From: Eretmocerus hayati
Taxonomy: Eukaryota; Arthropoda; Insecta; Hymenoptera; Aphelinidae
DNA length: 64,000 bases
Assembly: GCA_029851415.1 (NCBI GenBank)
Contig: CM056742.1
Coordinates: forward strand, 92,184,748 to 92,248,747
Reading direction: 5' to 3'
Of this stretch, positions 12,096 through 26,000 are shown piece by piece. The translations under genes were made by a program, and so were the position numbers. Positions within the stretch are counted from its first letter, which is position 1. Every line of letters begins with the position of its first letter. The notes under the pieces are model-generated. The model made no database searches, was not told the origin of the DNA, and saw only the letters and a list, made by a program, of their open reading frames with translations.

Positions 12096-12505
12096 CCAGG
12101 GTAGGGTTACAGCGTCTACGAATTTACGAATTTACAGATTTAGCAGAGCACATGCCCAGTGTGTTGCAGTTAGCAAGCTTTATTCACGCGAATGGGCCAA
12201 CCGGACCGGGCCGCTGATTTGTATACGAATTTAGACAGATTTTGGACTAATTTTTCTTGTGCTCGTACATTTTTGATTTGTTGCTTCACTCCAACATTCC
12301 AAACTAGGGAACATTGGACCAAATTAATTTGTCTGAATTCGTTTACAAATTAGCGGTCCGATCCGATGGGCTCAATCGTGTGAATGAAGCTTGTTGATTG
12401 CAACGCTCTGGGCCACCACTGGGCATGCGCCTCGCTAAATCTGTAAATTCGTAAATTCGTAAATCCGTAAATTCGTAAATTCGTAAACGCTGAAACCCGA
12501 CCCAG
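12096..12505. mobile_element. Palindromic MITE with CGTAAATT subrepeats
   Basis: The left arm begins CCAGGGTAGGGTTACAGCG and the right arm ends CGCTGAAACCCGACCCAG, its near-mirror. Inside each arm lie tandem copies of the 8-10 bp word CGTAAATT (or AATTTACG), three to five on the right and two on the left. Further in, GAGCACATGCCCAGTG pairs with CACTGGGCATGCGCC. Confidence 0.8.
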
Positions 12506-14159
12506 ACTATCTCAAGAGCCAATTACTCACTCCGGATACTTATGCAGACTCCTAGAAACGACTTTTGGGTAGATAAATAACATATCGGAAGGATGTCCAG
12601 GTATTTATGGTGTGGGGGTCTATATATATGGACCAAGTGCGGATCTCTGACTGTAAACTTGGATGAAGGAGAGTGAGAAGACTGGACTATTATTGATTCA
12701 AACTGCTTCTGTTTGGTGAGATTTTCCTAATTGTCATGGTGGTAAGCTTGATGGTTTTCTGCTATTGCTCAGAAAAAGTTTAGGAATTTATGTTCACGTT
12801 ATTCTCCCAAATCATAGGAGTTATTCTGTTGGATGTGATGGATTATCGGTTAATTATTGAGGACTGATTGTACTTAATTTCACAGGTGGAATTTCAAAAA
12901 AATTGCTTATTCTAATCCCAACACATTCATTGAAATCTGATCAGGGGCATGTGGCATACACTTAATACTGTATTCGATTGTAAGAACCAGCGAGATATTA
13001 AAATGCCACAAGGAAAGTATTTTGTTGTTTTTCATTCGCAGTCCTGGTAACTTGCTAATTCACTTGTTCTATATTTACATGACTGATGGTAACTTATTAC
13101 TGTTAATGATATTGGTATTGTATTTCCTTTTTTCCAGGTATAGGTTCAGGAGGAATTTTTAGTAAAATTGTCATTTTTTCTATACATGGAAATTTTGATA
13201 CTTTGAGAACTCCCTTGTCGCAAGTGACAATAACAGAAATTCAAGCAAATTTCTGTGATGAGAATTCCTGAGTCAAGAATGGGGAGTTGAATTTCAGATT
13301 AGATATTCAAGCAAGCAGTTTTATATGTTCAGAACTCCCCAGCTACAACGTGAAGTGAGTGCCGACAACAGAAATCCAAGCAGATTCTGCAATAAGAATT
13401 TCTGAGTCACCACTTCGCCAGTTGGGAATTTGAAGCCAGTGATAGTCGGTTTGTGTGTGAGTGAAGTGAGAAATGTGTTATTTTAGTGAAGTGAAGTGGA
13501 ACAGAAACAGTGGAAGTGGAATAAATGGAATTCCCGTAGAGTGCAGTTTGTTATGGCGTGCTATTTCCATTTGATTATATGAAATAGTGTAAGTGTGTTG
13601 TCGTAGCAACGCGTTTTCCCAGCCCGACTTTTATTAGTGACTATATATGTCGGAGTAGTTCACTGTGGCGCCTCTGTAGGGCTGCCTTGGAACTACTCCC
13701 CCAAACGAATACCCGCTCGGTCGGTAAGGATAGAGCTTTCACATGCCCTTAATATTTCACAAAGCTCTCTGGTCCTGCATATATCCATAGTATGGGATCT
13801 AGATTTTGGATGAAGGATTTCGGCAAAAGATTTAGATTAGCAGAAGAATTGCTCATCTGAGACATTCATACTTATTGTGATGGGTAGAAGTGAGATGTGT
13901 GCCCATATCATTATTGAGAAAATATTAGATTCGACATATGAACATATAAGCTAAACCAAAATTCAAACAACAGAACCACTAAATGGATAACAATCTGAAC
14001 CACTAAGATTGGGCTCAAGCCGGCATTGAACCATCACATTCAGTTCAACTTCACCATTATAGAGAAATTTCGACACACATTTATTGGTCATTATGATGAT
14101 GAAAGGTCACATTACATGGCTATGTTTGATAACTTGAACTCGAGCCAAAAAAAGATGTA
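12506..14159. other. No recognisable gene
   Basis: No long open frame and no family motif. There are scattered potential splice and TATA-like words, but nothing that builds a gene model. Confidence 0.45.
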
Positions 14160-14420
14160 TCAAAGTTGATATGACTATCCCAGCCAGCACCACAATTCTT
14201 TTGGAATTCTCAAAGAGTTCTTTAAGATTCTAGGAGGATCCTTGAGATGGTTCTAGAAGAGTTTTTGAGGAATCCCTATATGCGCCACCGAGAAGAGTTC
14301 TTAAGGAGCTCTTGTAATGTTCGTAAAGTGTTCGGGAAGGGTTCTTTAGAAATTCTCAAGATGTTCGAGAAGCGTTCGACAAGTGTTCTTGAGTGATTCT
14401 TGGAGCGTTCCTGAAAGGTT
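14160..14420. repeat. Degenerate tandem repeat of TTCTT/GTTCGAGAAG type
   Basis: Words such as GTTCTTAAGGAGCTCTTG, GTTCGTAAAGTGTTCG, GTTCGAGAAGCGTTCG and GTTCTTGAGTGATTC follow each other at roughly 17-22 bp spacing. This appears to be an old, diverged short tandem array. The ORF crossing it has no family signature. Confidence 0.5.
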
Positions 14421-14545
14421 TTTTGATCTTTTATTCCATCAAAAAAATCCATTTTCCATTCGTCTTTCAACTTAATATGAATTATCAACGTGATTGAGCA
14501 CTACAACTGGTTGAAAAAAACTTTGATATGTTGTAGAAAATTTGA

Positions 14546-14727
14546 CTCACCCGGGGATCGAACCCACGCCCACTGATTCTGTCAAGTTAGCATGCCATCA
14601 TCGTTACCACTGCGCTATTGTTGCTGTTGATGAATGTTCCCCACCGTCCTTCAAGATCGACGAGACCAAATGTTCAACTTGTATATCAACCATCAAGGAC
14701 GAAAAAATCTACCAAAATCACTGATGG
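14546..14727 (-). mobile_element. tRNA-derived SINE
   Basis: On the minus strand a polymerase III promoter is visible: A box TAGCGCAGTGGTA (14605-14617) and B box GGTTCGATCCC (14554-14564), at normal tRNA spacing. The flanks do not form an acceptor stem, so this is not a working tRNA gene but a SINE head or tRNA relic. Next to it, 14679-14727 is nearly identical to 22062-22110 (shared block GGACGAAAAAATCTACCAAA). That suggests the block is part of the same repeat family. Confidence 0.65.
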
Positions 14728-15559
14728 TGTTCCGTCAAACCCTGTCTTAACCTTCCATTTTCAATGTTAACGCATTGCGAGGCCTTATACACTTGATATC
14801 GCTCAGTGCAAAATTTTTCAAAGTCAGTATTCGTTATTTGCTATAGCATATGGGTTTTCCCGAGGAAATTTCGATATTTAGGAGACGAAAATATGCCAAC
14901 TCCATGCCTAACTTTCGAAGGTCATAAGATCTATTTCTCGACTTTTCGAAACTTGATCATCAGGTCTTTGAAAAGAGCCGCCCATCACGTATATATGGGC
15001 ATTATCGCGAAAACTTACACATTTTGGACCTGAAAATTCAGAAGTTGGAAATTGATGCCCCGCATGTCTATCACAATTCCCTCCACTCCTTTTTGCAAAT
15101 TGAGTGATAATATGTTGTAGAACATGGACAGACGTTTTTTTTGCAACGAGTTAGAACAGTATATGTCATTCTTACATGTATAAGACATCGGGAAAGTGAT
15201 ACACGGACCTAACATACACGGGGCTCTTGAACCAACTTTTATTGGAAGGTCTTTGCTCCTCCGAGATGCTTGCGGGATCCTTTACAGCACAATTCCTGGA
15301 TCATTTTCCAACAAGAATCAGAATATTTTGTCAAGCTGTTCTTTCTTAATCTCAATTTTTGAAATTTTCGATCGATTGACTCATCTAAATCACATTCATT
15401 TCACAAGTTTCTCAGGGTTCAACGTTACAACTATAAGATAACACTAGCCATCCACCAATAATTGGGAAATCTGACGGAGATAGCTTGATTCTTCATAAGT
15501 TACCCCCTCCGCAACTACATTCCATGCTTGGCGTCGTCAATACAGTGTACCCGCGTGAA
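14728..15559. other. No recognisable gene
   Basis: Short open frames only, and none has a recognisable motif. Confidence 0.45.
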
Positions 15560-16370
15560 AGTAAACGAGTCATATATTTGAATCGTTACACGAGTCAAAT
15601 ATTTGACTCGTTATTGAGTCAATTATCGTTTTATTATGTTGATTGGAAAACGACTTATTCAAACGACTCATGCGACATAATTTTTTATCGTTTTTTCTAT
15701 GGAAAAATAACTGAACGAACAGATATTGTGTCACAGAGATGGGTTAACTGACTTCCCAATTGAAATCGATAAAATGTCGATTGCGCGAGCTAGTCGAGTG
15801 TATGGCCTTGGTTGTAATCTGGGTTCGTGGAAATCTTGGAGCTCGGGTCTTCTAGGCCCAGGTCTAACCTATGACTGGGAGTTGGAGAGGGTGAGTGTTG
15901 TTTACCCGATGCGGACATATGTATTTAGGGACTGTGTGTAATCATCACCTGCAGACTGAAGCGTAGTAATTTTCTGTGCCTTGCGATGTCAGCTGCGTCC
16001 AATTTATTGAGCGCCTCCACTCACCTTGTTGTCGTGCTAACTTTTCTGGATTATTTTCCAAAAACCATCGAGAAAAAAACTCGATACTAGCCGAAGCGCA
16101 GACAGAATCCCACGCACAATTATGGGATGATCAAGAAACGAAGATTTCGCAAGCGTTTCATTTTCGACATGAATTGCTCCATGTAAAAAATGGAACTCTG
16201 CTTCCCATGATAGAAAACTCGACAAACCTACGATGCTAAAAAAATAATCTTCATCAGCGATTTGGCCGACGAACGAGTCGGATGAACGAGTCGTCCCATT
16301 GACTCGTTGCCACAAGTCATTTTGATCACTTGTTGCCACGAGTCATTTTAATGACTCGTTGACACGAGTC
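15560..16370. repeat. Region bounded by clusters of the word GAGTCA
   Basis: ACGAGTCA and its complement TGACTCGT recur in two dense clusters, 15565-15675 and 16265-16370, with little between them. The words face both ways, as in the decayed ends of a foldback element. GAGTCA is also a half of the AP-1-type site TGAGTCA, but regulation is not implied by the sequence alone. Confidence 0.45.
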
Positions 16371-19080
16371 TTCCGCATGAAGCTCGAAAAAATAACATCT
16401 CATAGTTTAATAAGAGTAACTTTAATTGTTTCGCTTATTATCTTTTACACATCAGTGAATGTATTATACGCATCATGGAGCGAATTTCTATTGACCAACC
16501 TCATCGTCAGTGGTATCTCAAACTGCAATGAGGCAAATCTTGACATAATTGTATATTGATATGGACACTGAAGTGCGAGTGTTTCTTGAGCGATGGACAT
16601 GAAAAACTTATCGAGGGACTCCAATACTTCAACAAAGTTCCATGTAGTCGCGAACACTGTTCATTTATTAACAAGACAGGTGGAAAAATCTCGCTGATTC
16701 ATCATCTGTATATGCTAGATTACACATGTAGGGTTTTATTAGACATGAAATTCAGGTCTTTGCCGTAAGCTCGAAAATCTATGAGTTCGATTTCAGTTCA
16801 TTGAACATACATAAACATATTTCTAATTGCAGATCTGATTAATAGAGACAAATTTCTGACACCACAACATCTGTATAAACGCAGAGTATTTACAACGATC
16901 TGTACACATTCTTCAAGAACAAGCATCATTAATCCGGATTTATCCATGGCGACGACAAGATCACAAGAAACATTTTCGTCAACTATTCATATCTATTCGT
17001 ACACATCAGGACAGGTGGCAAAATATTTCAATCATTTATTTACAATTAGAGTTTTGCTGTAATGATACACTATATATTATACACATCAGGATTTTCCCGA
17101 GCCCTGGATTTGTTGGTGTATTCATTTTAAACCCTTTCCTTCCTGTGCCTATTTTGCCATCAACTCAATAATCAAATCAGTTATTTTTGGGAGATCATGA
17201 ATCAACTCTCGGAGGCATCAACACGTACATACGCATTCTTAAGACCCCCTAAATGATAATTTGATATGTCAGCAATTTTTCCTGGAAAGCGCTGAGTCTG
17301 GTCTGACTAACATAGATACACATCACATCGGGGAAAATCAAGTAAAGTAGAAGCTATGAATTTGGAAGAATTCGCCAGAGTGCTGAACTAGAATTCTCCA
17401 CACGATCGGTTCTGGGATTATCTGAATATGTTTAATTTTCAATTCAATTTACTATATCTGAATAGATATGAATATTTGTTAAAGTCATGTGAATCTGAAT
17501 GTGTAATTCCAAGCTATCATCTATCAACAATTGCGAGGCACTTTTCAGACCTCTTAAAAATCTCAAACATGATTTATGTATACGACCACTACAAGAATTA
17601 GATACAACAATGAATGAAATGTCTAATTTTTAGACCTCTCTAGCTACAGTATCGTTGGTGCACAACTATTTTAGTTTGGCTTATTTTGTCGATTTTTTCT
17701 ACTACTCTACGAACTATTTGGGGGAATTTTGTGCGACATAACACATTTTTGCTTGGTCAAGTCGAGTCTCGGAGGGAACTGGAGACATTTGGTCTAATCT
17801 TGGTAATTTGTAAGCCATATCTAAGTCCATTCATCGTCCAGACTGAAATATCTTATGATGATTTCAAAACGCCAACATACGTTTTCCGAAGTATCCTAGC
17901 TGATCCCTGGACCGAGTTATATTTTTCCTTCGCAAGTTAGGTTCCTCTTCACAAATGACACAAACATTTTGAAATTGTGAGGGAGCATTTTTTAACGTCG
18001 TGGAAACACTATTTTGCGGGACCCCTATTTTGCCTTCTTTCCGACAAGGACAAGGAGAAACTTGGGAGAAATCTAGAAAATATCACTGCCAGAGCAATTT
18101 TCTTATCAAGTACACTTTTCCTTTGCGGAAAATGTTAATTTATATCTCGACCCAGAAATACTAGAAACTAAGATGCAAATATTTGAGTTGCACAATCGTT
18201 CTCTCAGGAACTTTGAATGACATCGATGTACCGCTGTATGTTTTAATTGTTTAGGCTCGAGCTGTCACATTTTCTCATTCAACCATTTTCGTCGCTTACT
18301 CATATACAAAATTTACACAGGGATTGCAGTACCGAGCAAAAACCTGAACAGTGGTATGAAATCCTCTCTTGCAAAAACGTCGATTGCTCGAGCCCAGGTT
18401 AATGTAGAGGGATTTAATGAGAAGCATCTTCAAGATGAGAAAAAATGCTAACTTCGAGTGCTTCTTGATTTTTCTCTCAGCCCTTTTTGGTACCTCAAAT
18501 AGACGTCATTCCAAGGATGACGGAAAAAAAGGTTTCACTATATGGACTGTAATTTGGACGCGGATGAAGATAGACCAATTTTGCAAAAAGCTTCTTGAAG
18601 ACAGCCAAATCCGTTGTTTTTTGCCATTTTCTGCTGTTTTCACCCGTATTCCATTGAAAATCCGAGAATCTGCCTACTTTAAGAGCTCTCGCACTCTTAT
18701 TCGCACGACGTGAAAAATAATGAAAACATCATTGCAAATGGCATTTTTTTCGCTCTTCAAGATGCTTTTTGTAAAATTGTTCTATCTTCATCCGCGTCTA
18801 AATTGCATACAGTAGAAAAGGTTTCTCTTTCAAAATCCCTGAAATTACATCATTTGGCAGTTGATTTGTCAGAGAACACATGCGAACTTTGTCGAGTACT
18901 TAATATTGAGATGATTGAAACAGGCAATCGTGAACATCCATGAGTATTGAAAAAGCAATTTAGTGAACTGATGAATGGAAATGGATATTATTTACAACAT
19001 TCAGACACCCAGCACATCAATTTTCGGTGAGTGTTGATGCTTCGACAAAATCTACCTTCGAGAAGAGTCAAGTACACAAT
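16371..19080. other. No recognisable gene
   Basis: About 2.7 kb of AT-rich DNA. The frames near 17686 and 18417 show no domain signature and no convincing splice context. It may contain the 3' flank of the CACTA element whose transposase begins just to the right on the minus strand. Confidence 0.4.
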
Positions 19081-22061
19081 GACTTAATTACGATATAAAT
19101 TCGGGGGAGGAGTGAGATACACAGTTTCATCAATTTTAACAGCAACGCATACTGATTTGATTTTTTTGGTGTCAACGAGGCTATTTTCTTCGTGCTCAAC
19201 GGTAATTGTTACAGTAGGAAATTCGTCATTCATTATTCGTCTGACTTCGAGGAACTTACAAACAGTTATGGATTCATCAAGACTCCCATCTGCGATGAAT
19301 TTTACGATATGGATGTAACTTCCGTCGTCAAGTTGAGCATAAGAGTCATCAGATCTAACTGATCTATCATTCATACTACGATACAAACAAGCATTTTTTA
19401 CCATTTTCATATACACACGTGCGTTTTGAGATACTTGTATTTGAGTTCTACTGCCACGGGATAATTTCACAGACCTTCCAGAATATCTCTCATCTCTGAG
19501 CTTACTCGTATTTTTGGCTTCTGAGTACTCTAAATAATTGATGTAATCTGTGATAGGTGAATAATCTATTGAGACTACGTGTCTTCTGAGAATGACTTCA
19601 CTTTGGCGCATTGAGACAGCCCTACAGACCTGGAGCGTGACACATTTAGGAGAGTGGATTTGTTCCAAATAATTGTGTTCCAAATAAGTGAGACCACAGA
19701 GGACCCCAGTTCAAAACACTCTGAGCTAAATGTAATAACTGATGCAGATTGAAAGTCATGAATTCTTTCGAATAAATTGCTTCAGTTTTCACTACAAATT
19801 CCTTGAACAATTCATGAGCCGAAGCAATATCATGAGAAGTTACAGTGGCTTTCATTAGCTTGTAATATCCTTCAACAAGTAACGCCCAATGATCGGCTAT
19901 CTGTGACATGCGTGGAAATGCTCTCAAAATTGGTAGCGAGTAGTACAGTATGAAATTCTCCCACTCTTGAGCCTTCCAGAATTTTTTTTCTTTTATCGGC
20001 CTCGACAGCCGTTGTACATTATTTGGAACTCGAATTTTTTTCATCATATCATCAATCCTACTCCTCTCGCCGGGTGTCAGTATGGTCAACCACCTTTCCA
20101 AAAATTGTTTACCTATACCGAGATCCACGTGGTGCATGGGATCTGGAACGAAGCCCCATATGATATTGAAAGCTAATAAATTAATCAACCACGACGCATA
20201 CTTTACTCCACAAACGGGCAATGTCGAGTTTGCAGCTTCTCTCATGTGCTCTTTAGTTTCTGTCTCCGTACGCTCAGGTATATCGTGGATCACGACGTAT
20301 TCAACAGCACCTCGCTCGCCAGATTCAACATACACGCCAGGGTGCAAACACCAGTTACAACCGAAATAAGATGTGCATAGTTTCATGCCCTGCATTGGAC
20401 CCCTAGCCATTGAATCTACACAAGAGCGAGGGCTATACACCTTTACATTCTGAGTTCCACCAACAACTGTACAAGGAACACCCTTATCACTTAATTTATT
20501 CATACTCAGCACAAATTCTTTCAAAAAAATCCCCATATCTGGCTCATCCTTGCCAAACCAAATCCCGAGTGTTATGGGAGATGCAGATCTTACAGAGAAA
20601 GGCAGTTTGTTAATTATCGCTTGAATGGGCCAAAGTGAAAAGTTTGAGGATTTGTACAGTGCAGCCCCATCAGCGTTGAAAAGCAATGTGATGAATCTGA
20701 ACCGGATATTGAGGGGCAATGAATTTACGAAAGCCCTGTACATATCTCCATCAGTAATATCAGAGTATTTTCCCTCCTTATGTTCTCTCCTCAGAGTTCT
20801 TTGAAACTCTTTCCAGTGACTTTCTAATAGATTTGCTATCTCAAATTTGGGATCAATAATAGCAAAGAACTTGTTATAAGTTGGACTCCTAACATCAAAG
20901 ACGAAGTTACAATTATGACATGTCAATGTTGTCGTATCAATATCGAACTTGGATACATACTTATCGCACTCTGGGCAACAAGCATGATAAACAACACCAT
21001 CGAAATTATTGAATTGCTTGTCCAGTAGATATCTACTAGTGGGCAAGTCGTCGCAACCCAATAAAATACTTATCATCTTAAACAGATTGGCCGTCGCCGT
21101 CTGACTTAATGAATATCTCAAAGCTACTTCAAAACCGCCAATACAATTTCACACTTATTCACATCGACCGACGCTTCAACAGTGTCATTATTCTTGTCTT
21201 GAGAGATAAAATTCCGAAGCCTTTCGAAACCACCGAGTTGATCGTTATGCTCAACATTTGCATGAACTGTGCCTCGAACAGCTGCGTCGTCTGCATTTTC
21301 GGTTTCACCATCTGTCATTATTTGTTCATGGGCGTCACGATCCCAATGCCCCTGGAAGTCAGTAACAATCAGCAAGATAAACTCTGAGTTTGATCATTCA
21401 TAGGTTTCCAAGTCTAGTACCAGTGAGTGAGTTCAGAGAAGAAATATCGTGCTTACAGACACTTCGTACATGAATTCAAGGAATTGCAAAAAGTAGGAGA
21501 AATGATCGCCGACATTCCATCAGGAAGTGACTAATATTTGCGGCTATGAATTATTATTAGGGTTTTCGCTGATCACGAGAATCGAGTTGGATTTTGGAAG
21601 TCAGAAATGGCGGGCACGAGATGGTCACCAAAGTTTCAAAATTACTTGTATTTGCCTGAAAATGTGTACATGGAGGATTTTCGTGTCGCTAACTATGAAA
21701 TTGATAGCAGATTCTGCAACCGCCATGTTGGACCCACCGTCTCGGTCTTCCCATTTTTGAATTATAAAATGCTGACTGATTCACGTGATCAGCGACCCCG
21801 AAAACCACTTAGTAATTTTTTCAGCAAGATCCAATGAGTTCTGAAAAGTCTAGAAGACATATTGAATCCGCCATCTTACATTCTCGGAATCAGAATACTT
21901 CTTTATGATCAGCGACGACATAAACCCCGGATTAAAAATTTTCCATACAGATCGAAGGAGTTTTCGAAAATTTCACTCACTATATGGAATCCGCCATTTT
22001 CAATTTTTGATATTTGACTTCACTTCCATGATCAGCAATCCCGAGAAACCTCAATCAATCA

Positions 22062-22110
22062 ACTCGTATATTAATCATCAAGGACGAAAAAATCTACCAA
22101 AATCACTTAT
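22062..22110. repeat. Short repeat shared with 14679-14727
   Basis: About 49 bp almost identical and in the same orientation as the block beside the SINE at 14.7 kb. It lies in the long intron of the CACTA transposase and is likely a SINE fragment. Confidence 0.6.
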
Positions 22111-22342
22111 GACTCAATCAATCAAATTTTATGGAAATCAGTCAAGTTCTATTGTAAACTGGTGCTTTCTCATCAAAAAACTACACATTTTCCATATTTG
22201 TATTCATACAAAAAATGATGAAGCATGACCGACTCTGGTGTGGTGTTAAAATCGACTTTCATCATATTCCAAGCCAAACTCTCGAAAAATACAATGAGAA
22301 TGCATGAATCAACTTGCGAGAGACGCAGAACCACACATCAAA

Positions 22343-23067
22343 ACCACGGGTGCCCCGGCTCATTTATCAACCCCCCCCCCATTGTGACTTTTCTTGGAGT
22401 TTACTACGAAACCCAAACTGATTCTCCCAACTTCACTTCAATTAGAAACTGAGTCATTTTGCATTAATTATTGAAAATTTCCAAATAATGAGGGAGGAAG
22501 TGGTCTCGTATGCGTCAGAAATCAACTGCACCCCGTTGCAAATAGTTTTAAGAAACTGAGTCAGCTTTGACAAAAACTGAGTCACCTTCCTTCTTGCAAT
22601 ACTTGCTGTAATTTATTTTCAAACACTGATTATTGTAAAAGCACCCGGGTCACCTGCTAAGCCGGACTCTAAGTTGTAGAACACTGATTATTTAGAGCCG
22701 CTTTGAAACGCCGTGGGGGTCATGTGACAGCCAGTGTCCCATAACTCAAAGTCTGGTTTAGCAGGTGACCTGGGTGTTTTCATAATAATCATTGTTTAAA
22801 AATAAATTCGAGCGATTTTCGCGAAAAGGAAGGTGACTCAATTTTTTCCGAAGCTGACTTTTCTAAAACTGTTTGCAACGGGGTGCAGTTGATTTCTGAC
22901 GCATACGAGACCTTTCGCATTCCCAATATTTGAAAATTTCTAATAATTAATGCAAAATGACTCGGTTTCTACATGAAAAGAAATTGGAAGACTCAGTTTG
23001 TGTTTAGTAGAAAACTACAATAAAAGTCACGGTTAGAGGGTGGAAAATGTGCCGGGGCATCCCTGGT
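22343..23067. mobile_element. Palindromic MITE inside the CACTA transposase intron
   Basis: The ends are inverted: ACCACGGGTGCCCCGGC at the left and GCCGGGGCATCCCTGGT at the right. Pairing continues inwards through the C-run/GTGACTTTT, AAACTGAGTC, TCGTATGCGTCAGAAATCAA and GGTCACCTGCTAAGCC blocks to a centre near 22705. No coding sequence. It sits between exon 4 and exon 5 of the broken transposase. Confidence 0.85.
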
Positions 23068-26000
23068 CAAATCAAATATGTGACTACGATAGGCTTAAAA
23101 TACACTGCAAAAAGCCATTTGCGGAACGCTTTCTCGTTTCCTGCCGATGATCCAAAATTGGAAACCATGGAAACCATCCTTCCTTCTTCACTCAACAACC
23201 CTTCGACTTTTCTTGATCAATATTCATCAACAAAATACACCGCTCGAACTAGGGTGTCAAAATTGGGAAAATTAAAAGAATCTCAAGCGCCAATTTTCGC
23301 ACCGATACAATACTTTCTCTTTGAAAAAAAAATCAACGAGAGCGTCCATTCTCTCCTATTTTTCACAGTTCACCCGTGTCAAGTCGTAAAACACATTTTA
23401 TTCTGTCGAAAACTTGCAGATACCTGATTTTGAGATCTTGACAAGATATCAACAAATATGATCCCCTCTTCCTCCAAAGGAATTCATGCCATCAGAAATA
23501 TTCTTCTACAAAATTATAACCAAATTCGTTCGGATGAATAACCTGCAATTTTTTAAAACAGGTTCTACGTTTTCATTTGTTCATACATAATTGAGTGAAT
23601 TTGAAACGAAATAATTCACTTTGTATTTGGTTATCAGTTCTATCGTTTACTATTTATACAGATGGCAAAATTTCGACTTTGAACTGTGAACGCAAGCAAC
23701 AACAGATTGAAAGATTGCAACAAACGATGAAAACCATGAAATTACAACGTAACGATCAACCTCTTTCGTTTACGATTGGCCTCATCCTATCACAAAAAAT
23801 CGTTCAAACCCATTATGAACACCTGCAACAATTTCATTGGTACAGATTGAATTACAAATTCGATCAAGAAAGACTTCGAAGGCATGCACTTACCGGAGAA
23901 AATGTAGTGGACATTTTCGTGTAGCTTTTATCGCTGTGCTTATAAACTTTTTAAAAAGTCTTGCGAAAAAGCAAATATTTCCCTACTTATAACGGGTAAG
24001 CCGAGAAAAAATTGGAATATTTTACAGTTTATTGAGACAACGACCCTACTTTCGAATGATAGCTCTTCTCAATCACGAATATTCCATGTGCTAATTATCA
24101 TTCGATAGACGCTGAATAGCACTTTGAGTGTCCAACAGCGTCTCTAAATAATTCAATAAAAAAAAAAATATCATTTGAACCCAAAATCGACCTGCTGTTC
24201 CGGGTTCAGCCACTTTTCCCAAGGACAACGAGCTCTGCGGTTGTGCTGCTTGAATCTTTTCAGAGTTCAAATGAAATGTCGATTATACAATTTTCAATAC
24301 AGATATCGATCTTACATTCGTATTATAAAATAATCAGCACACAAATCTCCATAATTATAGCAGAATAGAAGGAATTCAGGGTCAGATTTCTGGCTGTAAA
24401 TTTTTTGGTGGAAAACCCCCTGGTCAACAAAAAAAGCAGAGAATGTATTCAATCTCATGCCAATATTGGTAATGATCATATTCAATGATTGAGGTTTCTT
24501 AGAATAATCGCTGAGGGCAATGTAGCGATTGAAACTTTAAGCTGTCTTTCAATTTGAGTAGAGTTGCAGTCAGGACTTTTCAAGGGCTTTAAGGATTTTA
24601 CAGTTATATCCGAGATGTGTAAATTGACATGGGAAAAATGTTCGATATTTTGCGTTCCCGACAATTCATAAGAGTCGAGTCAATATCCTTCCATTCTCTT
24701 CATCAAGATTTCATCATCACTTTTCATCAATTCAAAGATTTCAAATATCTTCGCGAGAAATAAAGTAGGTAGTTGTGTTCACTTCTGAGAATTTTCTATT
24801 TTAAATGCAAAAATTTTCGAGTACTTATGAATAACAAGAGTGGATTGGAAAAATACTCAAGTTTGCCCCAACTCACAGAAATCCCATTGTTCTTCGAAAT
24901 TTACTTAGGGGGGAAGTGATTTTGATCTCCAAAGTCGTAGTAAAAGTAAATAAAACCATAGTAGTGTCCATCTATCGGTACTAAACTTCGACACTTTGAA
25001 TAAATACAAATATTACAATATCAAAGAACATTAATATTGCTTCAGAGTTACATCCTCTTCGTAGGTGAGAAAGCTTGCCAAAAATATCAACAACATATTT
25101 GCTCGTAAACCCAATAAGTTTCCACCACTTTGAGACAGATATTCTCGAATCATTTACTTGCACCCTGGGTACTTGGGGAAGCGCCTAGATACTCGATTCC
25201 AGGAAGGATTCCGTCATTTGCAAAGCTTGCTTATGAGTGCATCCCATGCCTTTGTGGATTTGCCATCAAGTCCAATGAAGATAGAAATATATGCACTAGA
25301 TATAATCATAATAGCCACTCACATTGAATAAACCATCCTGTGCTCCACCAAATTGAATTCCACTTTGGCCTGATTCTGAATCGGGGGATGCATCCACTCC
25401 CTAAAAGTATGAAATGTTATCTTTAATAATTTGAGTGTGAACCTTCTATATGGAATACACTATGGATTCGTGGCCACAAATGTGCTTCAATATACAAGTA
25501 TGAATAAGCAAAATCAATATGACAAATTTTACAGGGCTGTAGGGAAACTTGCTATTGTAGATCCCCATGCCAGAAGCAAGAACCAACACGGATAAGATAT
25601 GGATATGTGTAGCACTTTTTCCTATAATTTTGTTTACTTACGATGATAGGATCTTGAACAACTCCATGAGGTGAAACAGATATATCTCTGACAACTGGAG
25701 AGGGAGTAGCAGGAAGGATTTGCTGAAAGAGGAAAGGCAAATTGTATTCCATAATGATCGACAAGCTGATTATTGCATTTAATGGTGCAGACTCTTGTTT
25801 TGAGCCGTTGTGCATTTGGGTGTGGGAAGTAATTGCATCCAATGGAGAGTTGACGTTTCACAGCTTCACGGGGAGCATAATCATGATTATTGCACACAAA
25901 AGAAAGAAGGATGGCTCAGAGCCTCACTGAGAATTGAGCTAGTCAAAGCACACGGTCAAGAGTCACTTGATACTGTGGTAAGATAGATGTGAGTATGAGC

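Noticed and set aside
14546..14625. Functional tRNA gene
   Set aside because: A and B boxes are present, but the acceptor stem does not pair, so it is treated as a SINE head.
23595..23924. 109-codon plus-strand ORF with a Gln-rich helix
   Set aside because: No family signature, and it lies in the long intron of the CACTA transposase; judged likely chance.
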